Assembly (NCBI GenBank): GCA_964612675.1
Contig: CAZTDD010000090.1
Location: 1-28,681 of the forward strand
DNA length: 28,681 nucleotides
Direction of reading: 5' to 3'
Origin: CAZTDD01 sp964612675
Lineage (GTDB): Bacteria > Hinthialibacterota > Hinthialibacteria > Hinthialibacterales > JAKPRU01
Shown one piece after another: positions 7,446 to 14,677 of the stretch; position 1 is the first letter of the stretch, and every line of letters starts with the position of its first letter. The translations under genes and the position numbers were made by a program. The notes below the pieces were generated by a model. That model made no database searches. It was not told where the DNA came from and worked only from the letters and a program-made list of their open reading frames with translations.

Positions 7446-8360
7446 ATGTTTACCGGTTCTGCTGTAGCGCTCATCACCCCCTTCAAAGACGGTGCGATAG
7501 ATTATCCCGCACTGGAGAAGCTGATCGATTTTCAGATCGTCGGAGGAACGGAATGCGTCCTCGTGTGCGGCACAACGGGCGAATCCGCCACGATGGATCA
7601 CGATGAGCACAAAGAAGTCATCAAGCACTCAGTGGACTATATCAAAGAAAAACGTGGCAACAAAAAATATCCGCTACTCATGGCGGGCACCGGAAGCAAC
7701 AGCACCGCCGAGGCGCTGGACCTGACAGCATTCGCCAAAGAAGCGGGCGCGGACTGCGCGCTTCTCGTAAACCCGTATTACAACAAACCGACACAGCGCG
7801 GCCTCTTGGAACATTTCCGAAAAATCGCACGTGAAGTCGATATCCCGCAGATCGTCTACAACATTCAGGGACGCACTGCCGTAAACGTCGCTACCGAGAC
7901 CATGGTCGAACTCGCCGCGGAGCCCAATATTATCGGTGTGAAAGAGGCAAGCGGTAATATTAACCAGATGGGCGATGTGATTCGTTTATGTCCGGATGAT
8001 TTCTACGTCTGGGCGGGGGACGACAATATGACATTCCCTCTCGTTGCCTTGGGCGGCAAAGGTGTCATCTCCGTCATCGCCAATATCGCCCCGAAAGAAA
8101 CATCCCAAATGGTCCATGACCTCATTGAAGGCCGTATCGCCGAGGCCCGAGCCATGCATTACAAAATGGCCCCGTTGGTGAAAGCGCTGTTCGTTGAAAC
8201 AAACCCGATTCCGATCAAGACGGCGGTGAATATTCTCCACGGCAATCCCGAATACGGTTTGCCGCACGCGGGCGAATTCCGGCTGCCGATGACCGACCTG
8301 GCGCCCTCCAGCCGTGAGGTTCTGGAGCGTGAGCTCAAATCCTTCGGGTTTTCCTTATAG
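7446..8360 (+). CDS. dapA: 4-hydroxy-tetrahydrodipicolinate synthase
   Basis: DapA condenses pyruvate with aspartate semialdehyde in the diaminopimelate/lysine pathway, a cytoplasmic TIM-barrel tetramer using a Schiff-base lysine. The 304-residue product has normal length. CGTTGES (residues 41-47) is the Thr-Thr proton-relay loop, NPYYNKPTQ holds Tyr111-112, Tyr138 is the catalytic tyrosine, and GVKEASG supplies the Schiff-base Lys166. A GGGAGGA ribosome-binding site lies 5 nt before the ATG. The usual YNVPGRT loop reads YNIQGRT here, with Gln in place of the near-invariant Pro. The Arg that binds the substrate carboxylate is kept. Other lysine genes are not adjacent. A related DHDPS/NAL-family aldolase is possible but less likely given the full catalytic set. 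Confidence 0.93.
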   Translation: MFTGSAVALITPFKDGAIDYPALEKLIDFQIVGGTECVLVCGTTGESATMDHDEHKEVIKHSVDYIKEKRGNKKYPLLMAGTGSNSTAEALDLTAFAKEAGADCALLVNPYYNKPTQRGLLEHFRKIAREVDIPQIVYNIQGRTAVNVATETMVELAAEPNIIGVKEASGNINQMGDVIRLCPDDFYVWAGDDNMTFPLVALGGKGVISVIANIAPKETSQMVHDLIEGRIAEARAMHYKMAPLVKALFVETNPIPIKTAVNILHGNPEYGLPHAGEFRLPMTDLAPSSREVLERELKSFGFSL

Positions 8361-8426
8361 GATCTTGTTGTCGGAATCAAGATGGTCAGGATAGAAGGAT
8401 AAGCAGGATTAGGAATTCTTCAGAGT

Positions 8427-8492
8427 TCATCCTGAGCGTCCTTTCATCCCGACTATCCTCTCATCCTGAGTGTGTTTTCATCCCGACTATCC
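8427..8492. repeat. Two direct repeats of about 32 bp, period 34
   Basis: TCATCCTGAG followed by TTTCATCCCGACTATCC occurs at 8427-8458 and again at 8461-8492 with a few differences in the middle. It lies just after dapA. Only two units are present, so this is not a CRISPR array. The GGATAGAAGGATAAG-like sequence at 8392-8404 is partly complementary. Confidence 0.65.
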
Positions 8493-8517
8493 AGATTCAG
8501 ACTACTTCCCCGGGTGG

Positions 8518-8557
8518 CCCCGATTGCTCGAATTCGTCCGTTCGAAGGCAATCGGGG
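8518..8557. repeat. Long intergenic hairpin
   Basis: CCCCGATTGC-TCGAA (8518-8532) pairs with TTCGAAGGCAATCGGGG (8541-8557) apart from one bulge of two bases, leaving an 8-nt loop. It lies between the convergent dapA and terminase genes. There is no T-tract, so it may be a dispersed palindromic repeat or a processing structure rather than a classical terminator. Confidence 0.6.
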
Positions 8558-8715
8558 CGACAAAGGAGCAGGAGGCCGGGTGGCGTTTATCCGTTCTTTT
8601 TTCGTGCTTTCGTGGCTCTTTCGTGTCTTCGTATTTCATTGCCTTTCCAACCTGCGTTGTTCCACTTCGGTTTCTTGCCCGGCAGCCTTTTTAAAGATCA
8701 ATGATAGGAGTCAAT

Positions 8716-8748
8716 GGGTGCCACCCCCAACTCCGCTTGGGGGTGGGA
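8716..8748. repeat. Palindromic intergenic repeat, copy 2
   Basis: This is the inverted copy of 4828-4860 with one mismatch. The CCACCCCCAA and TTGGGGGTGG arms are intact. It lies 11 nt beyond the stop codon of the minus-strand terminase gene, so it could stop or stabilise that transcript. Confidence 0.75.
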
Positions 8749-8759
8749 ACATCAAAACG

Positions 8760-10853
8760 TCAGAAAAACTCCACCGCCGGCGGCGGAGATTGCACATCCC
8801 CAAAGGCACGCCGCTGCGCGTAAAGCGCCCATGCCAACGCGTACACCGTATCGTCATGGATCTTCTTCGATCCCGGCGGATGCCCGAAACTGAATCGCCC
8901 TGTAGCCCCACGACGGTACTCGAACGTCTTGAGTTCTTCGATAAGCGTGCCGGAGAAATCCTCCGGAATTGTAATCAGTTTCCCACGAAACAGGTTATAC
9001 AAATCGTTGAAGATAATCTCTTGCGTCGCTGCGGTCGGAGCGACCAGTTCGGTCTCTACACCTTGCCCCGCGAGAAACTCATGGAGCGCCTTCCCCTGAT
9101 ACTGCTCCACAGCGGTGTGAGCGATTCCATATCTCTTAACCAGCCCCAGGGCCGTATCAAGCAACGTTTTCGTCGACGCCCGGCTCAACCGAACAACATC
9201 GACCACTCGAAAACAAACGGAACGCTCGTTCGCTTCCCCGGACGACCGCACATAAGGCCACGGCAAATCGCTCTCCCCACCCGGTGTGCTTTTGCGACAT
9301 AGCCGCGCAAGGACCACAAACGCCGAAGCGTCGTGCTTCTCGTCATACGAAAGCGCAAGATCCGCTCCCAGCGTGGCGATCTCACCGTCGTAAAGCGTTC
9401 CGGACTCTCCCGGCCCTATCGCCTCGACGATCATCCCACCAAAAAGCGAATGACTTCCGCTCACCCATTCAGCAAGCACCTCGGCACGAAATTCAAGATC
9501 CGTGCGCGTCTCGCGAAGCCGTTCGATCTCTTCATCGCCGATATCGGGATTGACAGTGCTCGCCCATCGAAACGAAATGATATCTTCGCGCTTTTCTTGA
9601 CCCGCGAGAAACAGGGGATAGACCCACGAATGAACGGAGGACGGCGAGGAGGCGATCACCATCTGGCCGTTCCCTTTCGCCGTCGTGATCAGCGCGTATT
9701 CCACGGCCGTCCGTATCTCTTCCCCCTGCTCCATGAAACACGCTTCATCCAAAATAATCGACAGACCGCCGTCGCCTGCAGGTGTCCGTTTCGGATGATA
9801 GCCGCGAATGGTATCCGGTTTCGCCGGGAGTAAAACGATGGACGAACCATTCTGCAGGTCGATACGGCTCGCTGAAGAAGATTTCACATAGTCCTTGAGT
9901 CTCGACGATTGGATAAGTTCATTGATCCGTCGTCCGAAATCGCTGCTCATCCGCTGGCCGGAGGATACGACCAGCACCGTATGATTCGCTTTGCGGCACG
10001 CAGTGAACGTGGCAAAGACCCTCGCCGCAGTGGACTTCCCCGCGCCCCGCCCGGCGATCATCACGACAATTCGCCGGCGAGCGTTACAGAACTCCTGCTG
10101 GTGAGGACGCAACGTAATGCCAAGAGATTCTTCGGCAAACGTTGCTGGATCGGCCGGCCATTCCTGCGGTAACTCGGTCTTCCACGGGTCGTTGCTTGGG
10201 GCGTGCTTCTGTGCGACGCTGGCCGTCTTGTTCGACGAAAACGACAAGCCGATTTCTTTGCTCAGTCGCAACAGATTCAGAACCTGCTGTGCGCGATCCT
10301 GACGGAGAGTATGCCGGTCCTTTGAGCCCGGTTCACATTCGCCTATTTCCCGGTCAATATCCGCGATGGTCTGTTCAGTTGTTGCGAATTGCTCGATAAG
10401 AGGCCGTAGTTTCCGATCGTGTTCCGTCAACTCTTCCAACTCGGCCGTACGGAGCTGGAGAGAATCGTCATGCTCGTCTTCTTCACTGGGTGGACGTCTC
10501 AGGCGAAACACGCGAAGGCCGCGATGCAGAGTGTATTCGATGAGCTGTCGCTCGGCTTTCAGTCTGCAGAGAACTTGTTTGATAGTATTCTCACTTCTCT
10601 TAACCACCTGTGCGAGCTCCCGCACGCTGCATTGAACGATACCGATGTCATCGGTATGTTCGTCCAGCCAATTCAGCACAAGGTCTTTCGCCGTGGGGGT
10701 ATCGTCGGTACTGATGTTACGCATGAGAGAACCCATCCAAAAAAGTCCGCTATCGAGTCGTCGCAACGGCTCTATTATTTGCGTGGATAGCGCATTTTCT
10801 GTGGGTTTTAACAAAACAGGGACACGGCGTACCGTGCCCCTGTGTGTTGCCAT
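8760..10853 (-). CDS. Phage-type terminase large subunit with N-terminal wHTH-like extension
   Basis: TerL proteins use an ATPase motor and an RNase H-like nuclease to cut and package phage DNA. Here the Walker A is GRGAGKST (268-275), Walker B LSIILDE (Asp369, Glu370), the coupling motif ASSPS (401-405), and the nuclease acidic set is Asp498, Glu583 and Asp667/Asp668. Both catalytic halves look intact. Residues 75-118 resemble a winged helix-turn-helix, followed by a charged probable coiled coil (135-200), so the protein may combine DNA recognition with cleavage. TAGGAACATT precedes the ATG at 10853. Codons 2-17 lie in a palindrome, so an internal ATG (10736 or 10724) cannot be excluded. No portal, capsid or small terminase gene is nearby. 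It follows the sulfatase by 21 nt. The role outside a phage is unknown. Confidence 0.85.
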   Translation of the reverse strand: MATHRGTVRRVPVLLKPTENALSTQIIEPLRRLDSGLFWMGSLMRNISTDDTPTAKDLVLNWLDEHTDDIGIVQCSVRELAQVVKRSENTIKQVLCRLKAERQLIEYTLHRGLRVFRLRRPPSEEDEHDDSLQLRTAELEELTEHDRKLRPLIEQFATTEQTIADIDREIGECEPGSKDRHTLRQDRAQQVLNLLRLSKEIGLSFSSNKTASVAQKHAPSNDPWKTELPQEWPADPATFAEESLGITLRPHQQEFCNARRRIVVMIAGRGAGKSTAARVFATFTACRKANHTVLVVSSGQRMSSDFGRRINELIQSSRLKDYVKSSSASRIDLQNGSSIVLLPAKPDTIRGYHPKRTPAGDGGLSIILDEACFMEQGEEIRTAVEYALITTAKGNGQMVIASSPSSVHSWVYPLFLAGQEKREDIISFRWASTVNPDIGDEEIERLRETRTDLEFRAEVLAEWVSGSHSLFGGMIVEAIGPGESGTLYDGEIATLGADLALSYDEKHDASAFVVLARLCRKSTPGGESDLPWPYVRSSGEANERSVCFRVVDVVRLSRASTKTLLDTALGLVKRYGIAHTAVEQYQGKALHEFLAGQGVETELVAPTAATQEIIFNDLYNLFRGKLITIPEDFSGTLIEELKTFEYRRGATGRFSFGHPPGSKKIHDDTVYALAWALYAQRRAFGDVQSPPPAVEFF
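10816..10843. repeat. Palindromic repeat within the 5' codons of the terminase gene
   Basis: ACAGGGACACGGC (10816-10828) is an 11-of-13 inverted match to ACCGTGCCCCTGT (10831-10843). The near-palindrome overlaps the first codons of the terminase ORF and looks like a dispersed GGCACGG-type repeat that has been captured as coding sequence or lies in the true leader. Confidence 0.55.
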
Positions 10854-10874
10854 AATGTTCCTACCAGTATAAGA

Positions 10875-12314
10875 CTACTCCGCCCGAAAGCTCGGAACCT
10901 GCGTCGCTCCGTACCGATCCAGAAGTTCCCTCAATTTCTTATGCATCTCCTGACGAATATCGTAATGCGCGGCGCTGTCGATTAGGTTGTTCATCTGATG
11001 CGGGTCCTCTTTGACGTTGTACAATTCCTGCAGGTCGAAGATTCCGTGATACCACATATAGGAGTATTCCTCCGTGCGCACTCCCAAGACCGTGGGTGTC
11101 TGGGGGAACGCCTCTTCCCAGAAATACTCGTACAAAATCGCATCCCGCCATTCCGGTTGGTCTCCTCTCGCAACGGGCAAGAAAGACATCCCTTGAACCG
11201 TGTCGGGAATCGACACACCGGCGGCGTCCAAAATCGTCGGACAGACGTCGATATTCAGTACCAACCGCTGCGTCCGCCGATTCGCCGGGACGATCTCCGG
11301 ACAGTGGACGATCATCGGAATCCGGATGGACTCTTCGTACATACATCGTTTGTCAATCAACCCGTGTTCGCCGTGCAGAAAACCGTTATCGCTGGCGAAG
11401 ATGACAAGCGTCGAATCGAGAATCCCCATCTCATCCAATGTGTCCAATATCCGGCCGACACTCTCGTCCACACTCAACATGGTGCGGTTATACTCGAGAA
11501 TGAATCGGTCGAAATTGAATTGGTCATGGTACATATAATCCACGCCATGCCAGCTGTGGCGCTGGCGGCGAACCCAGAGAGGTTTTCCTTCGTAATTCTC
11601 TTCCGTATCCGCCATGGAATCGGGATGCTTGATTTCAACTCCCTTGTAAGCGTTACGGTGTTGGGGTGCTGGAACGAATTCCGCATGAACGGCCTTATGG
11701 GATAGATAAAGGAAAAACGGTTGCTCGCGATCCTTTTGAAGCCAATCGATCCCGTAGTCCGTGATGAGTTCGGACATGTGACCTGTGCGTTTGACATGCT
11801 CGCCGTTCACATTGAACGTCGGGTCCGTATAAACTCCCTGACCTCGAAAACTGACCCAGTGATTAAACCCGGGACGAGGCGCGTCCGTGCTCCCCCCCAT
11901 GTGCCATTTCCCAACAAATGCCGTGTCGTATCCGGATTTCTGAAGTTCAGCAGGGAACGTCGGAGTTCCTTTGGGAAGAAGTGTCGAATTATTGAGAACC
12001 CCGTGAATGTGCGCATACTGACCGCTCAAAAAACTCGCACGGCTCGGCGAACAAAGCGATGTCGTCACAAATCCGTTCTCGAAAAGAATCCCGTTCTCCA
12101 CCATACGGTCCAGGTTCGGGGTCTTGAGAAATGGATGCCCCATGCAACTCATCGAGTCAAACCGCATGTCGTCGATAAGAATAAAAATGATATTACGTCT
12201 GCCGGCGGCCTCGGCACGCTGTAACGAATTCAAAAACGGCAGCCCCGCTCCGGCCGCTCCCGCGAGGCTGAGGAAATTGCGTCGGCTCAGACGATTGGAT
12301 GTAGGGTTGCTCAT
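10875..12314 (-). CDS. Tat-exported sulfatase (S1 family, Cys type)
   Basis: The enzyme hydrolyses sulfate esters, probably on polysaccharides or aryl substrates, in the periplasm. The N-terminus NRLSRRNFLSLAG is a twin-arginine signal. The formylglycine site is CSPSR with Cys88, to be oxidised by a formylglycine-generating enzyme not present in this window. IDDMR gives the calcium-binding Asp48-Asp49. GKWHMG supplies Lys136 and His138, SHKAVH supplies Lys207, and ASDNG supplies Asp309-Asn310. The length (479) is normal for family S1. It starts 22 nt after the SGNH hydrolase stop and is followed 21 nt later by the terminase gene. The pairing with a secreted SGNH hydrolase suggests removal of sulfate and ester groups from a glycan. 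The exact substrate is not readable. Confidence 0.95.
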   Translation of the reverse strand: MSNPTSNRLSRRNFLSLAGAAGAGLPFLNSLQRAEAAGRRNIIFILIDDMRFDSMSCMGHPFLKTPNLDRMVENGILFENGFVTTSLCSPSRASFLSGQYAHIHGVLNNSTLLPKGTPTFPAELQKSGYDTAFVGKWHMGGSTDAPRPGFNHWVSFRGQGVYTDPTFNVNGEHVKRTGHMSELITDYGIDWLQKDREQPFFLYLSHKAVHAEFVPAPQHRNAYKGVEIKHPDSMADTEENYEGKPLWVRRQRHSWHGVDYMYHDQFNFDRFILEYNRTMLSVDESVGRILDTLDEMGILDSTLVIFASDNGFLHGEHGLIDKRCMYEESIRIPMIVHCPEIVPANRRTQRLVLNIDVCPTILDAAGVSIPDTVQGMSFLPVARGDQPEWRDAILYEYFWEEAFPQTPTVLGVRTEEYSYMWYHGIFDLQELYNVKEDPHQMNNLIDSAAHYDIRQEMHKKLRELLDRYGATQVPSFRAE

Positions 12315-12336
12315 AATGGTTCTCTCGCACTCCTCT

Positions 12337-13095
12337 TCAGCGTTTTTTGCACATGTTGTTCTGAAGTTCCCAGCGGCATTCCGCCTTCCAGGTCAAATCT
12401 CGATGCGGCGCACCGAGGGTTCGCAAGATCTCTCGCGCCATCAGACGATTCCCTTTGGGATTCATGTGGACACCGTCCGTCGTGAGAATATTCTCGTTGG
12501 CGGTCTTCTCTTTCAGTTGTTCCGCGAAAGCCTTGAATAGGTCGCAAAGCAGCAGATTCTTCTCATCGGCCAGAGTGCGGAGGAAGTCGTTGTACTTCCG
12601 CAGCATCTGATTCTCTTTGCTGTCCAAATCCTCATAAATCGGAGTCGCTGTCAGAAGCAGCACTTTACAGTCCGCGCGGAGGCAACGCTCGATAATCTCA
12701 GTCATATTCTCTTTGTATTCGGGCAGCGGAACCCCTTTCCCGCTGGAAGAAAACTGATGCCATACATCGTTGACTCCACAGGAGATACTGACCCACGTGG
12801 GATTATGTGCCAGGACATCCCTTTGAAGCCGGGCCAACATGTCGTTAGACTTGTGTCCGCTGATGCCGGCATTGATGACCTTCACGTCGTGACCGTTGAC
12901 CCCACAGTATAGCTTGAACAGGGTTACATAACCTTCGGGTTGATCGCCCGCCTGGGTAATACTGTCGCCCAGAAAAACGATCGTGTCGCCGTCATCAAGC
13001 ATGAATGAATCCGCCGGGGCGGCGCACAGACGTGGCCCCATCAGCAAAAAAACCGCATAGAGACCCGCAAGTCGAGGGATTGAGTACGTAAACAC
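12337..13095 (-). CDS. Secreted SGNH/GDSL-family hydrolase
   Basis: SGNH hydrolases act as esterases or deacetylases on lipids and carbohydrates. GDSIT gives the nucleophile Ser45 (block I), NAGISGHKS block II, GVND block III with Asn109, and TTDGVHMN block V with Asp207 and His210. Those are all four family blocks. I place the start at the GTG at 13095 (252 residues). AAAGGAG lies 8 nt upstream, and a signal peptide (LAGLYAVFLLMGPRLCAAPA) then lies at the N-terminus. An in-frame ATG at 13140 would place the ribosome-binding site inside the gene. It heads the minus-strand unit with the sulfatase and terminase. In this setting a carbohydrate esterase (for example acetyl removal before or with desulfation) is a reasonable inference. 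Confidence 0.9.
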   Translation of the reverse strand: MFTYSIPRLAGLYAVFLLMGPRLCAAPADSFMLDDGDTIVFLGDSITQAGDQPEGYVTLFKLYCGVNGHDVKVINAGISGHKSNDMLARLQRDVLAHNPTWVSISCGVNDVWHQFSSSGKGVPLPEYKENMTEIIERCLRADCKVLLLTATPIYEDLDSKENQMLRKYNDFLRTLADEKNLLLCDLFKAFAEQLKEKTANENILTTDGVHMNPKGNRLMAREILRTLGAPHRDLTWKAECRWELQNNMCKKR

Positions 13096-13344
13096 GGGTA
13101 GGACTCCTTTCGGTCTGAGAGTGGCTACAGGATAGCACAACAGAGAGGGTCACCGAATAAGACAGGGAACAAATCGTCCTTCGACAGCCTATAGATAGGA
13201 AAAAAGAGTAACTCACGATCCACGGGGTCGTTACCATGGGGTGTCTTCCCTTAGGTTGAAAGGAAGTTTTTGTAAGATTACTGAAAGGGTAAAGATAAGA
13301 CTAAAGCTACTGTAGATATTAGTCGAAGACCATAAAACCAAGAA

Positions 13345-13455
13345 CGAATCGATTTTATTGCTTTATCTTCCGTAATCGATTCGATTATCCATAGATAAAA
13401 CTGAACCCGATAAAACTGAACCGACTCAAAACCCCGATACCTACCGGTATCAGGG
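13345..13455. repeat. Cluster of two hairpins and a 15-bp tandem duplication
   Basis: CGAATCGATT (13345-13354) pairs exactly with AATCGATTCG (13374-13383). GATAAAACTGAACC is tandemly repeated with period 15 (13394-13408 and 13409-13422). CCCCGATACC (13432-13441) pairs with GGTATCAGGG (13446-13455) with one mismatch. These lie in an AT-rich stretch upstream of the SGNH gene. No reading frame through them looks coding. Confidence 0.65.
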
Positions 13456-13696
13456 TATTGCATATAGATCATTTTGATACAGGAGTGGATCATTTTGAGT
13501 ATCCAGAATCCTATTGACAAACAGACGATGGCTCGACGGAAAAAGAAGGGCCGTTCTGTTTGTTCTTCTTGCCGAAGGAGGCGACAGCGCACGGGCCGAT
13601 CCGGAGAACCGATTACCTGTGCGGGGCCACGATGGCCCGAAAATTGCTTGTTTGATGCCGCATATCAAAACAAGCACTAGGTTGAGGTGAAGCATC

Positions 13697-13795
13697 ATGT
13701 CCTCTGATATCCGTGACCTGTGTTACATTCTGGCGTTTGGTGCCGTCGCTACAGTGGGTTTGTTCGGGCTGGGGCTCGAATTCCTCGCCCTTTAA
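13697..13795 (+). CDS. Possible 32-residue single-span membrane peptide
   Basis: ATG at 13697 is preceded by AGGTGA (13685-13690) with a 6-nt spacer, a good ribosome-binding site for such a short frame. The peptide starts MSSDIRDLCYILAFG and is hydrophobic from about residue 9 onward, ending in LGLEFLAL. Two hairpins lie immediately upstream: GGGCCA/TGGCCC at 13624-13638 and GCTTGTTT/AAACAAGC at 13646-13675. The MITE-like element begins 10 nt after the stop. Short hydrophobic peptides of this kind occur as type I toxins, small membrane-complex subunits or chance frames. Nothing here distinguishes these. Confidence 0.35.
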   Translation: MSSDIRDLCYILAFGAVATVGLFGLGLEFLAL

Positions 13796-13804
13796 GCGCA
13801 TCAA

Positions 13805-13992
13805 CCTAAATTCGGCAGTAGGATGGGAAGCGCGGTTCCTGAGCCCGTCGAAGGGCCGCGCCGGCGTTGGTGATCGGCCTTTCGACAAGCTCAAGAACCG
13901 ATCACCATTTGGGTGAAAGCTGAGAATGAACGCTACTATCAAAAAATCAGCGGCTTACCCTCGCAACCACACCTTCAACTGCCGAATTTAGG
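13805..13992. mobile_element. MITE-like element with 15-bp TIRs, 5-bp target duplication and internal hairpin
   Basis: CCTAAATTCGGCAGT (13805-13819) is the exact reverse complement of 13978-13992. ATCAA flanks both ends (13800-13804 and 13993-13997), consistent with a 5-bp target duplication. The 188-bp interior holds a 25-bp inverted repeat (13834-13858 and 13875-13899, containing TCGAAGGGCCG and CGGCCTTTCGA). This has the form of the widespread CCTGAGC...GTCGAAGG palindrome. No transposase is present. The terminal sequence and 4-5-bp duplication would suit an IS1380-like transposase, but this is a guess. Confidence 0.8.
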
Positions 13993-14176
13993 ATCAAACG
14001 TCTTCGCATCACCAATCATCGAACCCAATCCGTAAACAACCTCTCGGAGGGCACCTCGCTTTCCGAGAGGTTCTTGTTGGGTAATATGAACTCCGCTCCC
14101 CCCGAAAGCGCTTTGCCTTCTGATCCCCGCAGCCAAACCTGACCGAACAAATCCCTGCCCCGTATCCTGAACAGCC

Positions 14177-14220
14177 TTGATTCTCCTTGCCTATTTGTCT
14201 ATATTGCCAAATAGGCAAGG
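14177..14220 (+). promoter_or_regulatory. arsR promoter overlapped by a 13-bp inverted-repeat operator
   Basis: TTGATT (14177-14182) and TATATT (14200-14205) are separated by exactly 17 bp and form a good sigma-70-type promoter. CCTTGCCTATTTG (14185-14197) is the perfect inverted repeat of CAAATAGGCAAGG (14208-14220), so the palindrome brackets the -10 box. This is the expected layout for autorepression by the ArsR-family protein encoded 38 nt downstream. Confidence 0.8.
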
Positions 14221-14257
14221 CATTCTCCAGACAACTAATGTAGAACGAAAAGAAATC

Positions 14258-14578
14258 ATGGACAAAAACACACACGCTCGCTTCGAGGCACGCGCCCGAA
14301 TCATTAAAGCCATGGCACATCCGTCACGGCTCTTTATCGTCGATCAATTGTCGCATGGACAGCGCTGTGTCTGCGAACTAACCGAGTTGGTGGGCGCGGA
14401 TATTTCGACGGTTTCGAAACACCTGTCAATTTTGAAAAATGTGGGAATCGTGAGCGACGAGAAAAAAGGAAATCAGGTGTTTTACACATTGCGAATTCCG
14501 TGCGCTCTTCAGTTCTTCAAATGTGTAGAGTCCGTAATCGAATCGAGTGCAAGGGAACAGCTGGAATTGGTGAGTTGA
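14258..14578 (+). CDS. ArsR/SmtB-family metalloregulatory repressor
   Basis: This is a 106-residue winged-helix repressor that binds operator DNA as a dimer and releases it on binding metal or metalloid. RCVCELTELVG (residues 36-46) matches the ArsR alpha-3 motif, with Cys37 and Cys39 as As(III)/Sb(III)-type ligands. DISTVSKHLSILKNVGIV is the recognition helix. Two further cysteines (82 and 89) could add a third ligand. The ATG at 14258 is preferred over the longer frame from 14177 because the latter would overlap the promoter/operator. The ribosome-binding site is weak (GAAAAG). The downstream ACR3 exporter supports an arsenic response. A 200-bp gap separates it from the permease, so a second promoter may exist there. 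Confidence 0.92.
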   Translation: MDKNTHARFEARARIIKAMAHPSRLFIVDQLSHGQRCVCELTELVGADISTVSKHLSILKNVGIVSDEKKGNQVFYTLRIPCALQFFKCVESVIESSAREQLELVS

Positions 14579-14677
14579 TCTTTACAACACTGCTCGCCAT
14601 CCGCCCCTTCTGCATCATATCGAGCCCCAAACCGTCGGAGCCGGTGATTTGAGGAAGGAAACTGTGGCCTCCGTTGC

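Larger units (their letters stand above)
8361..8759. other. Repeat-dense intergenic region between convergent genes
   Basis: This roughly 400-bp stretch has no credible gene. From left to right it contains a 34-bp-period direct repeat, the 8518-8557 hairpin, a degenerate TTCGTG-rich run (8601-8632) that is the reverse-complement style of the ACCACGAAGGCACGAAGG scar at 16086-16106, and the second copy of the GC-rich palindrome at 8716-8748. Confidence 0.6.
13096..14257. other. 1.16-kb largely non-coding region between divergent units
   Basis: The stretch is mixed in composition, with an AT-rich segment at about 13180-13530. It contains the 13345-13455 hairpin cluster, two more hairpins (13624-13638 and 13646-13675), a possible 32-codon ORF (13697-13795), the 13805-13992 MITE-like element and the arsR promoter/operator (14177-14220). 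Longer open frames across 13278-13698 on the minus strand lack ribosome-binding sites and protein-like composition. No tRNA or rRNA is seen. Confidence 0.6.

Noticed and set aside
8427..8492. Possible CRISPR array
   Set aside because: There are only two repeat units, back to back with no spacer of normal length, and no cas genes are present.
8472..9302. Plus-strand 276-codon ORF crossing the repeat-rich gap into the terminase gene
   Set aside because: Its first half is repeat sequence and its second half is antisense to conserved terminase codons, so it is not credible.
8760..10853. Prophage or prophage remnant
   Set aside because: The terminase is the only phage-like gene. No portal, capsid, integrase or attachment site is seen, so a prophage is not supported.
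13474..13680. Plus-strand 68-codon ORF with a Cys pair (CSSCRRRR)
   Set aside because: It has no ribosome-binding site, is very Arg-rich and unstructured, and its end runs through two hairpins. It is probably chance.
13278..13698. Minus-strand ORFs of about 80-105 codons
   Set aside because: They cross palindromes and a tandem repeat, lack ribosome-binding sites and have non-protein-like composition.
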